From: Competibacter_A sp002352125
GTDB taxonomy: Bacteria > Pseudomonadota > Gammaproteobacteria > Competibacterales > Competibacteraceae
NCBI GenBank assembly: GCA_035441325.1
Contig: DAOROA010000017.1
Location: 14,052 to 78,051 of the forward strand
DNA: 64,000 bases
Direction of reading: 5' to 3'
Part shown: piece by piece, positions 1-8,343 of the stretch
Numbering within the stretch: position 1 is the first letter of the stretch
How the letters are laid out: each line of letters begins with the position of its first letter
The notes under the pieces: generated by a model
What the model was told of the DNA's origin: nothing
The model's input: the letters and a program-made list of their open reading frames with translations, nothing else
Databases searched by the model: none
Translations under genes and position numbers: made by a program

Positions 1-561
1 TACGACGCTAACCGCGACGGGTTCGTGATTTCCGGCGGTGGTGGCGTGGTAGTGCTGGAGGAATTGGAGCATGCCCGCCGGCGCGGCGCGCGGATCTATG
101 CCGAACTAGTTGGCTACGGCGCCACCTCGGACGGTTACGACATGGTGCAACCCTCGGGCGAGGGAGCGCTGCGCTGCATGAAGCTGGCACTGGAAGGGAT
201 CGACGAGCCGGTGAATTACATCAACACCCACGGCACCAGCACTCCGGCGGGCGACATTCGCGAGCTGGAAGCGATTCGCGAGCTGTTCGGCGAGCGGATT
301 CCGGCGATCAGCTCCACCAAGCCGCTGACCGGCCACGCGCTGGGCGCGGCAGGCGTACACGAAGCGATCTACTCGTTGCTGATGATGGACAATCGCTTCA
401 TCGCGGCCTCGGCCAATATCGAAACCCTCGATCCGGCGGCGGAAGGGCTTCCCATCGTCCGGCAGCGAATCGACGATGCCGATCTCAAGCTGGTGATGTC
501 CAACAGCTTCGGTTTCGGCGGCACCAACGCTACGCTGGTGTTCCGACACTTCGAGGGCTGA
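1..561 (+). CDS. fabB: 3-oxoacyl-ACP synthase I (beta-ketoacyl-ACP synthase), C-terminal part
   Basis: This is the C-terminal 186 residues of a thiolase-fold condensing enzyme, open at the left edge of the window. It elongates acyl-ACP in cytoplasmic fatty acid synthesis. Visible active-site segments are the first histidine motif NTHGTST (about residue 75 of the fragment), the lysine motif STKPLTGHALGAAG with the second histidine, and the C-terminal Gly-rich loop NSFGFGGTNA. The nucleophilic cysteine lies upstream, outside the window. FabB is favoured over FabF because of the short spacing and the STKPLTGH/NSFGFGGTN wording. fabA usually precedes fabB, but that cannot be seen here. Confidence 0.93.
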   Translation, partial: YDANRDGFVISGGGGVVVLEELEHARRRGARIYAELVGYGATSDGYDMVQPSGEGALRCMKLALEGIDEPVNYINTHGTSTPAGDIRELEAIRELFGERIPAISSTKPLTGHALGAAGVHEAIYSLLMMDNRFIAASANIETLDPAAEGLPIVRQRIDDADLKLVMSNSFGFGGTNATLVFRHFEG

Positions 562-576
562 ATCTTTGGGTTCGTG

Positions 577-606
577 AGGCCGCCGGCAAGGCGGCCTTAT
601 CGTTTA
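577..606 (+). terminator. Hairpin after fabB, weak terminator
   Basis: An 8-bp perfect stem (AGGCCGCC / GGCGGCCT, 577-584 with 590-597) with a 5-nt loop lies 16 bp after the fabB stop. The sequence that follows is T-containing but not a clean T-run, so termination may be partial. Confidence 0.5.
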
Positions 607-622
607 CCGTGGAGGGAAAGTG

Positions 623-1009
623 ATGGCCAGTTTTCCGTTGCTCGCGATTATCGTTGCCATTTATACCCTGTTCGCCCTGGCCGCGCCGGGTTGGCTGGAG
701 ACGGCGCTGTTCGGGTTGCCGCTGCTGTCCGGCCTGACGCTGCCGTTCCGTGGCGGCGACGTGTTGCTGGTGCTGGGCTTGATCCTGCTGTGCGTCGAAG
801 TGTACCGCGCCACCAGCAGTTCCACCGGCGCTATTCTCAACCACGTCTTGTCGCTGGTGGTGTTCATCGTCGCCCTGATCGAGCTGATCGTGATGCGCCA
901 GATGGCCAACATGACGTTCTTTTTGATCGTCTTGATGACGGCCAGCGACGTCATCGCCGGTTTCACCGTGACCATTTCCACCGCGCGGCGGGACTTGCAG
1001 CATCCGTGA
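623..1009 (+). CDS. Small hypothetical inner-membrane protein
   Basis: A 128-residue very hydrophobic protein with about four membrane-spanning segments (roughly residues 4-20, 44-62, 72-90 and 94-114) and a short charged C-terminus. The ATG at 623 follows a GGAGGG ribosome site; a GTG directly before it at 620 is an alternative. I do not recognise a named family. It lies between fabB and thiL on the same strand and ends 48 bp before thiL. No catalytic or metal-binding motif is visible, so a function cannot be assigned. Confidence 0.75.
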   Translation: MASFPLLAIIVAIYTLFALAAPGWLETALFGLPLLSGLTLPFRGGDVLLVLGLILLCVEVYRATSSSTGAILNHVLSLVVFIVALIELIVMRQMANMTFFLIVLMTASDVIAGFTVTISTARRDLQHP

Positions 1010-1057
1010 CGGTTTTCCGCTCGACGTTAACGGAACCGGCAAGAGCCTAGTCTTCCC

Positions 1058-2029
1058 ATGCCCCTGTCCGAATTTTCCCTCATCGACCGTTATTTCGCTG
1101 CCCAGGGGTTGCAGCGCGCCGACGTGGCGCTCGGCATCGGCGACGATTGCGCGTTGCTGCTCCCGCCTCCTGACCAGCAGTTGGTGGTGACCCTGGATAC
1201 GCTGGTGGCGGACGTGCACTTTTTCGCCGGCGCCGACCCGGAAGGAATCGGCCACAAGGCACTGGCAGTGAACTTGAGCGACTTGGCGGCGATGGGCGCG
1301 ACGCCGGCCTGGGCCACGCTGGCGCTGACTTTGCCCGAGGCAGACGAGAACTGGCTGAAACGGTTTTGCCGGGGGTTGTTCGCACTGGCAGATCGTTATG
1401 GCGTGCAACTCGTCGGCGGCGACACCACGCATGGCCCGGCCACGGTCATCACCATCCAGGCTCACGGTTTCGTGCCGCCGGGGCAGGCGTTACGCCGCGA
1501 TGGAGCGAAACCGGGAGATGGCATTTACGTCACCGGCACGCCGGGCGATGCCGGCCTGGCGCTGGCGGCAGCGTATGGCAAAACCACCGTGGGCGCGGCC
1601 TATCGCGCTTACATACAAACGCGGCTGGAACGGCCAGAACCGCGCATCGCGCAAGGTTTGGCGTTGCGCGGCGTAGCCAGCGCCGCCATCGACATCTCCG
1701 ATGGGTTGGCACAAGATCTCGGCCACCTTCTCGAACGTAGCTCAGCCGGGGCACGGCTGGAGGTCGATCAACTGCCGCTGTCGTCGGCGCTCACCGCCAG
1801 TCTCGACCGGGATGCCGCGATCTTCACCGCTCTGGCCAGTGGCGACGATTACGAGTTGTGTTTCACCGTGCCGCCGGAGCGAACGGCGCAACTGGAGGCG
1901 TTGGCGACAGATTGGGATTGCTGTTGCACCCGCATCGGCGTCATCGCGGCAGAATCAGGCTTGCGGCTGGTTCGGGCAGATGGTTCCACTTTTCATCTGG
2001 AACGGCTGGGCTACGATCACTTCGGTTGA
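1058..2029 (+). CDS. thiL: Thiamine-monophosphate kinase
   Basis: 323 residues, the normal length for ThiL, which phosphorylates thiamine monophosphate to the active cofactor thiamine diphosphate in the cytoplasm. The N-terminus carries the PurM-like ATP-binding segments GIGDDCALL (about residue 26) and TLDTLVADVHF, then HKALAVNLSDLAAMGA and the GGDTTHGP loop around residue 119. The later IDISDGLAQDLGH and GDDYELCF segments are typical of ThiL. In many proteobacteria thiL directly precedes pgpA; here two unrelated genes lie between them. No TPP riboswitch is visible upstream. Confidence 0.95.
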   Translation: MPLSEFSLIDRYFAAQGLQRADVALGIGDDCALLLPPPDQQLVVTLDTLVADVHFFAGADPEGIGHKALAVNLSDLAAMGATPAWATLALTLPEADENWLKRFCRGLFALADRYGVQLVGGDTTHGPATVITIQAHGFVPPGQALRRDGAKPGDGIYVTGTPGDAGLALAAAYGKTTVGAAYRAYIQTRLERPEPRIAQGLALRGVASAAIDISDGLAQDLGHLLERSSAGARLEVDQLPLSSALTASLDRDAAIFTALASGDDYELCFTVPPERTAQLEALATDWDCCCTRIGVIAAESGLRLVRADGSTFHLERLGYDHFG

Positions 2030-2104
2030 CGGGTTCAGCCCCTCCTCTCCCGGCGAAACCGATACCCCTCGATCAAGAGAGTCCGCAGCTCGGGAAAACT
2101 GGTT

Positions 2105-3319
2105 ATGTTTCATTCATTGAGAAAACCCGATGTCCTGGTAGCCACCTTGGCGGCGGCTGGGATTTTGATGGTGACTATGGGCGTGCGCCAGTCGCTCGGC
2201 TTGTTCGTGAACCCCTTAATGCTATCGACTGGCCTGGGTATCGCGACGATCAGTCTTGCCCTCGCCATCGGTCAATTCACTTGGGGAGCGATTCAGCCCA
2301 TCGCTGGAGGTCTTGCCGACCGCTTTGGTCCTCATGCGGTGCTCATCGGCGGCTTGGTGGTAATGGCCATCGGCAGCGCGATAACCCCCTTTATGACATC
2401 GGGATTGGGCCTGGTCGTCTCGCTGGGGCTGCTCACGGCCATCGGGTCGGGCGCGGGGAGTTTTTCCGTGTTGATCGGCGCGGCGGCCCAGCGGTTACCG
2501 GCTGTGGCGCACGGCTCGGCGGCGGGAGTGATCAATGCCGGCGGCTCGTTCGGTCAGTTCGTGTTTGCGCCGATCCTGCAAAAACTGATTCAGGCCGTGG
2601 GCTGGATGGGGACGATGTGGGCGATGGCGCTGATAACGCTGGCGGCCTTGCCGCTGGCCGGTGCTTTGACGAAGCGGGTGGAAGCGCCGGCCAAACACCC
2701 CGAAGGCGATACAGGGGTGCTGAACGCTGTCGCCGCGTCCTTGAAAAATCCGAGCTATCTGCTTCTCCACGCCGGCTTTTTTACTTGCGGGTTTCACATC
2801 GCTTTTCTGGTGACGCACTTGCCGGGCGAGGTGTATCTGTGCGGCTTGCCTCCTTCCGTCGCCAGTTGGTCGCTCGCCATCATCGGCCTGGCCAACATTT
2901 TCGGCAGTCTTTACGCTGGCTCGTGCGTCTCCAAGTATCGCAGCAAGTACGTCGTGGCGGTTATGTACGGCTCGCGCGCCTTGCTGATTGCCTGGTACTT
3001 GCTGATGCCGCGAACGCAACTGACCTATTATCTGTTTGCGGCGGGCCTGGGCTTCACCTGGCTAGCGACGGTGCCGCCAACCGCCGCTATCGTCGGTAAG
3101 CTATTCGGGGTCCGCTATCTGGCGACCTTGTTCGGGATGACATTGCTTTCACACCAGTTGGGTGGTTTTTTCGGCGCTTATTTGGGCGGCTTGGCCATCA
3201 CCCAGTTCGGCGACTATGGCTGGATGTGGTACGCCGATATGACCTTGGCCGCGCTAGCCGCTCTGGTCAATTTGCCGATCCGGGAGGCGCCCGTCGCCCG
3301 CTCCTTGGCGCCAGCGTGA
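2105..3319 (+). CDS. Major facilitator superfamily transporter
   Basis: 404 residues with about twelve hydrophobic helices in two six-helix halves. The loop between helices 2 and 3 has the MFS signature GGLADRFGPHAVLIGG (around residue 67-82). The N-terminal half with GVRQSLGLFVNPL resembles the oxalate:formate antiporter/monocarboxylate branch, so an organic anion substrate is likely but not proven. The ribosome site before ATG 2105 is weak. The gene stands 75 bp after thiL and 35 bp before the thioesterase gene, and with that gene it interrupts the common thiL-pgpA neighbourhood. Confidence 0.85.
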   Translation: MFHSLRKPDVLVATLAAAGILMVTMGVRQSLGLFVNPLMLSTGLGIATISLALAIGQFTWGAIQPIAGGLADRFGPHAVLIGGLVVMAIGSAITPFMTSGLGLVVSLGLLTAIGSGAGSFSVLIGAAAQRLPAVAHGSAAGVINAGGSFGQFVFAPILQKLIQAVGWMGTMWAMALITLAALPLAGALTKRVEAPAKHPEGDTGVLNAVAASLKNPSYLLLHAGFFTCGFHIAFLVTHLPGEVYLCGLPPSVASWSLAIIGLANIFGSLYAGSCVSKYRSKYVVAVMYGSRALLIAWYLLMPRTQLTYYLFAAGLGFTWLATVPPTAAIVGKLFGVRYLATLFGMTLLSHQLGGFFGAYLGGLAITQFGDYGWMWYADMTLAALAALVNLPIREAPVARSLAPA

Positions 3320-3354
3320 TGTTATTGGCGATTTGATCGAGAGAAGGGCGAGAC

Positions 3355-3789
3355 ATGAGTGGATTGCGTTCCGATATGACGGTCGAAATTCTCAACGAGC
3401 GCGGCAGCGAATACCTGCCTGGCTATCTGGGCATCGAGATCGTCAAGCTGGCCCTCAATACGTTGAAATGCCGGATGGAAGTCAAGAAACTGCATATCGC
3501 ACCGAACAATTTCCTGCATGCGGCCAGCGTGGTGGCACTGGCGGACACGGCCTGTGGCTATGCGACCTTCGCTCACTTGCCCGACGGGGCGGAATCGTTC
3601 ACGACCATCGAACTGAAAAGCAATTTTCTTGGAACCGCCAAGGATGGCGGCACCGTCGCCTGCATCGCCACCGCCCAACACCTGGGACGCAACACGCAAG
3701 TTTGGGACGCCGTCGTCACCGATGAAGCAACGGCTCGAAAAATCGCGCTATTTCGCTGCACGCAGATGATTTTGTGGAAAAAAAGCTGA
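3355..3789 (+). CDS. Hotdog-fold thioesterase, PaaI/4HBT-like
   Basis: 144 residues, the usual size of a single hotdog domain. The order of segments is typical: a central HxxxVVALADTACGYA helix (around residues 55-71), then TTIELKSNFLGTA and a final strand IALFRCTQMILW. The acidic residue of ADTACG is the expected catalytic position of the PaaI-type clade. It probably hydrolyses an acyl- or aryl-CoA in the cytoplasm, with the substrate unknown. It follows the MFS transporter by 35 bp, so the two may serve one pathway. A ribosome site (GAGAAGGGCGAG) precedes ATG 3355. Confidence 0.85.
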   Translation: MSGLRSDMTVEILNERGSEYLPGYLGIEIVKLALNTLKCRMEVKKLHIAPNNFLHAASVVALADTACGYATFAHLPDGAESFTTIELKSNFLGTAKDGGTVACIATAQHLGRNTQVWDAVVTDEATARKIALFRCTQMILWKKS

Positions 3790-3861
3790 AGTTGTCAGAA
3801 ATCGGCTGCCAGAAGCGGAACCCTGGCCGCTCCAGGACTCGTCGATTGGAATTTTGAACGT

Positions 3862-4407
3862 GTGACCCCTATGGCTCAGTCAAACTCCTCCTCGTCTTCT
3901 ATCGGGCAGGCAGAATCCGAACAACCCTGCGCCCGCGTGTTTCGCGATCCTGTGCATTTTCTTGCTCTCGGCTTCGGTTCCGGCTGCGCGCCCAAGGCAC
4001 CCGGCACCTTCGGCACGCTGGCGGCGATTCCCCTCTATCTGCTGGCCCAACCGCTGCCGCTGTGGGTCTATCTCCTGCTGACCGTGGCGGGCTTCGCGCT
4101 AGGGGTGTGGGTCTGCGACCGCACCGCTCGCGATCTCGGCGTTCACGATCACCCCGCTATCGTCTGGGACGAGGTGATCGGTTACTTTATCACCATGATT
4201 GCCGCGCCGCCGGGCTGGCTATGGATCCTCGCCGGCTTCGTCCTGTTCCGGCTGTTCGATATCCTCAAGCCTTGGCCAATCCGGCAGGCCGACCAGAGAA
4301 TCGGCGGCGGTTTCGGCATCATGTTCGACGATTTGCTGGCGGCCGGTTACGCGTGGCTGTGCATGCAAGGCCTGGCTTACGGCGTCGTCCTACTGGACAT
4401 TTCCTGA
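3862..4407 (+). CDS. pgpA: Phosphatidylglycerophosphatase A
   Basis: About 180 residues. PgpA dephosphorylates phosphatidylglycerophosphate to phosphatidylglycerol at the inner membrane. The family signatures GCAPKAPGTFGTL (about residue 47), WDEVIGYF with its acidic pair, and FRLFDILKPWPI are all present, and several hydrophobic helices are visible. Start is GTG 3862 or ATG 3871, three codons later; the first ~20 residues are Ser-rich and low complexity. It is often linked to thiL, from which it is separated here by the MFS and thioesterase genes. Confidence 0.93.
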   Translation: MTPMAQSNSSSSSIGQAESEQPCARVFRDPVHFLALGFGSGCAPKAPGTFGTLAAIPLYLLAQPLPLWVYLLLTVAGFALGVWVCDRTARDLGVHDHPAIVWDEVIGYFITMIAAPPGWLWILAGFVLFRLFDILKPWPIRQADQRIGGGFGIMFDDLLAAGYAWLCMQGLAYGVVLLDIS

Positions 4408-4462
4408 TTTCCGCGTCCAGACTTTCCCTGTCTTCCATCGGCAACTCACGGAACCCGAAACT

Positions 4463-5737
4463 GTGAAAATCGAAACCATCGCCATTCACGGTGGCTATAC
4501 GCCAGAACCGACCACCAAGGCCGTCGCGGTCCCCATTTACCAAACCACTTCCTACGCCTTCGACGACACCCAGCACGGCGCCGATCTGTTCGACTTGAAA
4601 GTGCCGGGCAACATCTATACCCGGATCATGAACCCCACCACCGCCGTGTTGGAGCAGCGAGTGGCGGCAATGGAAGGCGGGGTCGGCGCGCTGGCGGTAT
4701 CCGCCGGCTCGGCGGCGATCACCTACTCGCTGATGACCATCGCCGAAATCGGTGACAACATCGTCACTACCTCCACCCTGTACGGCGGCACCTACAACCT
4801 GTTCGCGCACACTCTGCCGCGCTTCGGCATCGAAGCCCGCTTCGCCGACTACCGCGACATCGAGGCCATGAGCCGGCTGATCGATGCCAAAACCAAGGCG
4901 GTGTTTTGCGAGTCGATCGGCAATCCGGCGGCCAACGTCGTCGATTTCGGCGCAGTAGCGGCGATGGCCCACGCCCACGGCGTGCCGCTGATCGTGGACA
5001 ACACCGTGCCGACCCCGTACCTGTGCCGGCCGTTCGAGCACGGCGCCGACATCGTGGTTCACTCTCTGACCAAGTACATGGGCGGCCACGGCACCACTTT
5101 GGGCGGCGTCATCGTCGATTCCGGACGCTTCCCGTGGGATCAGCACAAAGCGCGTTTCCCCCGCCTGAACGAGCCGGATCCGTCTTATCACGGCGTGGTC
5201 TACGTCGAGGCGCTGGGGCCGGCGGCGTTCATCGGCCGGGCGCGGGTGGTGCCGCTACGCAACACCGGCGCGGCCATCTCGCCCTTCAACAGTTTCTTGA
5301 TCTTGCAAGGCATCGAGACTCTGCCGGTGCGGATGGACCGCCACTGCGAAAACGCCGTCAAGGCCGCCGAATATCTGCGCGGCCACCCGCAGGTCGTGTG
5401 GGTGCGCTACCCCGCCTTGGCCGACAGTCCGGAAAAGCCGCTGGTGGACAAATACATGGGTGGGCGTGGCTCCAGCATTCTCAGCTTCGGCATCAAGGGC
5501 GGGCGCGAGGCCGGCGCCAAATTCATCGACGCGCTGCAACTGGTTACCCGGCTGGTCAACATCGGCGATGCCAAGTCGCTGGCCTGCCATCCGGCCACCA
5601 CGACTCACCGGCAACTGTCGCCGGCGGAACTCGAAAAAGCCGGCGTTAGCGAGGACATGGTGCGGCTGTCCATCGGCATCGAGCACATCGACGACATTCT
5701 CGCCGATCTGGAACAAGCCTTGGCGGCAGCAAAGTAA
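4463..5737 (+). CDS. metY: O-acetylhomoserine aminocarboxypropyltransferase (sulfhydrylase)
   Basis: 424 residues from GTG 4463, whose first residues (KIETIAIHGGY) match the normal start of this PLP enzyme. It makes homocysteine (or methionine) directly from O-acetylhomoserine and sulfide or methanethiol. Cys/Met-metabolism PLP features include IYQTTSYAFDDTQHGADLF, NIYTRIMNPTT and the cofactor lysine in SLTKYMGGHGTTLGG. The C-terminal CHPATTTHRQL and VRLSIGIEHIDD segments are also typical. The open frame extends upstream into pgpA, but that part is only pgpA read out of frame. metX and metW lie 20 kb away in the window, so a direct sulfhydrylation route is complete in this genome. Confidence 0.95.
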   Translation: MKIETIAIHGGYTPEPTTKAVAVPIYQTTSYAFDDTQHGADLFDLKVPGNIYTRIMNPTTAVLEQRVAAMEGGVGALAVSAGSAAITYSLMTIAEIGDNIVTTSTLYGGTYNLFAHTLPRFGIEARFADYRDIEAMSRLIDAKTKAVFCESIGNPAANVVDFGAVAAMAHAHGVPLIVDNTVPTPYLCRPFEHGADIVVHSLTKYMGGHGTTLGGVIVDSGRFPWDQHKARFPRLNEPDPSYHGVVYVEALGPAAFIGRARVVPLRNTGAAISPFNSFLILQGIETLPVRMDRHCENAVKAAEYLRGHPQVVWVRYPALADSPEKPLVDKYMGGRGSSILSFGIKGGREAGAKFIDALQLVTRLVNIGDAKSLACHPATTTHRQLSPAELEKAGVSEDMVRLSIGIEHIDDILADLEQALAAAK

Positions 5738-5777
5738 GCGCGTCGTCATCCTGAACCCTTTGGAGGAGAGCACCCCT

Positions 5778-6887
5778 ATGAAAGCGCGCGCAGCCGTGGC
5801 CTGGGAGCCGCAAAAACCGTTGGTGATCGAAGAAATCGAGGTAGAAGGCCCCAAGGAAGGCGAGGTTCTGCTGAAAGTCGTCGCTACCGGCGTCTGCCAC
5901 ACCGACGCTTTCACCTTGTCGGGCGACGATCCCGAGGGTGCTTTCCCCTGCGTGCTGGGTCACGAGGGCGGCTGCGAGGTGGTCGAGTGTGGCCCCGGCG
6001 TCAAGGATCTCAAGCCTGGCGATCACGTCATTCCACTTTACATCCCGGAATGCGGCGAATGCGAGTACTGCCGCTCCACCAAAACCAACCTATGCCAATC
6101 CATCGCCGCCACGGTGTGGACCGGCTACATGCCTGATCATCCCCGCCGCTTTTCCTGCCGGGGCACGCCGTTGTTTCACTACATGGGCTGTTCGACCTTT
6201 TCCGAATACACGGTGGTGCCGGAAATCGCCCTAGCCAAGATCAACCCGGCCGCGCCATTGGACAAGGTTTGCCTGCTCGGCTGCGGCGTGACCACTGGCA
6301 TCGGCGCCGTACTGAATACCGCCAAGGTCGAACCGGGTTCGACCGTCGCGGTGTTCGGCCTCGGCGGGATCGGCCTATCGGTGATTCAGGGCGCGGTGAT
6401 GGCCAAAGCGGGGCGGATCATCGCCGTGGACACCAACCCGGATAAGTTCATCATGGCGACCGCTTTGGGCGCCACCGATACCTTGAATCCGCAAAACCTC
6501 AGCGGCGACGTGGTCGAGGCGATCAAGGAAATGACCAATGGCGGGGTGGATTACTCGTTCGAGTGCATCGGCAACGTCAACGTCATGCGCCAGGCGTTGG
6601 AGTGCTGCCACATGGGCTGGGGCGTCTCCACCATCATCGGCGTAGCCGGTGCTGGCCAGGAAATCCGCACCCGCCCGTTCCAACTGGTCACCGGCCGCAC
6701 CTGGAAAGGAACGGCGTTCGGCGGGGTCAAGGGACGTAGCCAATTGCCCGGTTACGTGGAGCACTACCTCCAGGGCAAGATCGAACTGGATCGGATGGTG
6801 ACCCATACCCTGCCATTGGAAAAGATTAACACCGCCTTCGACCTGATGCACGAAGGCAAGAGCATTCGTTCCGTCATCCTCTTCTAG
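5778..6887 (+). CDS. frmA: S-(hydroxymethyl)glutathione dehydrogenase (class III alcohol dehydrogenase)
   Basis: 369 residues, zinc-dependent MDR family. It oxidises S-hydroxymethylglutathione, the formaldehyde adduct, to S-formylglutathione with NAD, and can act as GSNO reductase. Catalytic zinc ligands are Cys40 (GVCHTD) and His62-Glu63 (GHEGG); the structural zinc cysteines are 92, 95, 98 and 106. The NAD fold FGLGGIGLSVIQGA and the ADH-III segments WTGYMPD and RFSCRG are present. Start ATG 5778 has a TGGAGGAG ribosome site 10 nt upstream. frmB follows 12 bp later, forming the detoxification pair. Confidence 0.97.
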   Translation: MKARAAVAWEPQKPLVIEEIEVEGPKEGEVLLKVVATGVCHTDAFTLSGDDPEGAFPCVLGHEGGCEVVECGPGVKDLKPGDHVIPLYIPECGECEYCRSTKTNLCQSIAATVWTGYMPDHPRRFSCRGTPLFHYMGCSTFSEYTVVPEIALAKINPAAPLDKVCLLGCGVTTGIGAVLNTAKVEPGSTVAVFGLGGIGLSVIQGAVMAKAGRIIAVDTNPDKFIMATALGATDTLNPQNLSGDVVEAIKEMTNGGVDYSFECIGNVNVMRQALECCHMGWGVSTIIGVAGAGQEIRTRPFQLVTGRTWKGTAFGGVKGRSQLPGYVEHYLQGKIELDRMVTHTLPLEKINTAFDLMHEGKSIRSVILF

Positions 6888-6899
6888 GAGGGTTCACCG

Positions 6900-7772
6900 G
6901 TGGAGCATATCGAATCGATCAAGGAATTCGGTGGTTGGCTGAACCGCTACCGCCACCGCTCGTCGGCCTGCAACTGCGACATGACCTTTTCGGTTTATCT
7001 GCCGCCAGCGGCGGCGAAGGAAAAGGTGCCAGCAGTCTATTGGCTGTCTGGCCTCACTTGCACCGACGATAATTTCCGGGTCAAGGCTGGGGCGCAACGT
7101 TACGCGGCCGAACTGGGGCTGGCTCTGATCATTCCCGATACCAGTCCGCGCGGTGCGGAGGTGCCGGATGTGCCGGAACGCTACGATCTCGGTCAGGGTG
7201 CAGGCTTCTACGTCAACGCCACCCAAGAACCCTGGGCGCGGCATTACCGGATGTACGAATACGTCACTCGCGAATTGCCGGCGCTGGTCGAGGCGAACTT
7301 GCCGCTGACCGATGCGCGCTCCATCGCCGGACATTCGATGGGCGGACACGGCGCTCTGATCTGTGCCCTCAAGGAACCGGACCGTTATCGCTCCGTTTCC
7401 GCGTTCGCGCCGATCTGCCACCCGATGGCGTGTAGCTGGGGGCAAGGTTGTTTCAAGGCTTATCTTGGCTCCAACCGCGAAGACTGGGTTGCTTACGATA
7501 CGGTTCGATTGATCGAGGAAGGAACCTCCGCCATCCCCTTGCTGATCGATCAAGGCACCGCCGACGAGTTCCTCGCCCAGCAGTTGCATCCGACCTCGTT
7601 GGAGCGGATTTGCGCGGCCCGCAACTTTCCGCTGACTCTGCGGTGGCAAGAGGGCTACGATCACAGCTATCACTTCATCGCCACCTTTATCGGCGAGCAC
7701 CTCGCCTACCACGCCGGCCATCTCCGTGAAACAAGACCTTCTGAAACTGCTGCAAAGCCTGCTGCGCGGTGA
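6900..7772 (+). CDS. frmB: S-formylglutathione hydrolase
   Basis: 290 residues, esterase-D type alpha/beta hydrolase that releases formate and glutathione from S-formylglutathione. The nucleophile is Ser146 in GHSMGGHGA, the acid is in the IDQGTADEF loop, and the histidine is in GYDHSYHF. YWLSGLTCTDDNF near residue 50 supplies the oxyanion region. GTG 6900 follows the AGGAGGGTTCACC ribosome site. The last 47 bp overlap the start of the nuclease gene, so the C-terminal tail is read in two frames. Confidence 0.96.
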   Translation: MEHIESIKEFGGWLNRYRHRSSACNCDMTFSVYLPPAAAKEKVPAVYWLSGLTCTDDNFRVKAGAQRYAAELGLALIIPDTSPRGAEVPDVPERYDLGQGAGFYVNATQEPWARHYRMYEYVTRELPALVEANLPLTDARSIAGHSMGGHGALICALKEPDRYRSVSAFAPICHPMACSWGQGCFKAYLGSNREDWVAYDTVRLIEEGTSAIPLLIDQGTADEFLAQQLHPTSLERICAARNFPLTLRWQEGYDHSYHFIATFIGEHLAYHAGHLRETRPSETAAKPAAR

Positions 7773-8319
7773 GTTGAACCGCGCCCGCCGCCGCAAAGGC
7801 CGTTCGCCTTGGGCGATCGGCGGGTTGGTGATCGCCGTCGTCGCGGTCAGCTATTTCCTGCACGAACCCAAGGCACCGCCTTCGGCGACCGCCAAGGGAG
7901 CGGAATTGGCCTGTACCGTCAAATCGGTTTACGACGGCGACACCCTTACCGCCAGTTGTCCCAGCGGCGAGGTCAAAGTACGGATGTTCGGCATCGACGC
8001 CCCGGAGATGAAGCAGGAGCCTTGGGGCGACCGTTCGCGCGAGGCGCTGCGTGGCCTGCTGCCCCGGTTTGGCTCGATCACTTTGCGGGTGATGGACCAA
8101 GACCGCTACAACCGAACCGTCGCCCAAGTGATCGCTGGCGAACGCGATGTCGGTCTGGAGATGGTCCGGCAGGGACGCGCGGTGATGTACGAGCAATACA
8201 ACGATTCGCCGGACTACCGGCAGGCTCAAGCCGAGGCCAAACAAGCCCAGCGCGGTATCTGGGAGAAACCGGGTAGCCAGCAGGATCCGGCCGCTTGGCG
8301 GCGGCTGAATCCGCGCTGA
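7726..8319 (+). CDS. Membrane-anchored thermonuclease-family (SNase-like) nuclease
   Basis: 197 residues. A basic amphipathic N-terminus (RARRRKGR) is followed by one hydrophobic helix at about residues 28-46 that should hold the protein in the inner membrane with the nuclease domain outside the cytoplasm. The SNase fold runs from about residue 62 to 180: VYDGDT, VRMFGIDAPE, DRYNRTVAQV (catalytic Arg and acidic residues) and GLEMVRQGRA. It likely cuts single- or double-stranded nucleic acid with calcium. The GTG start at 7726 lies inside frmB (47-bp overlap), so translation is probably coupled to frmB. Confidence 0.88.
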   Translation: MKQDLLKLLQSLLRGELNRARRRKGRSPWAIGGLVIAVVAVSYFLHEPKAPPSATAKGAELACTVKSVYDGDTLTASCPSGEVKVRMFGIDAPEMKQEPWGDRSREALRGLLPRFGSITLRVMDQDRYNRTVAQVIAGERDVGLEMVRQGRAVMYEQYNDSPDYRQAQAEAKQAQRGIWEKPGSQQDPAAWRRLNPR

Positions 8320-8343
8320 GGACGATTCGGTCCGCGCTCGTTC

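Noticed and set aside
530..1465. Long minus-strand frame opposite the small membrane gene and thiL
   Set aside because: Composition is Arg/Gln/His-rich as in antisense GC-rich shadows; the plus strand has a clear ThiL.
4319..5191. 290-codon minus-strand frame opposite metY
   Set aside because: The plus strand encodes unmistakable MetY; the antisense frame has no domain pattern.
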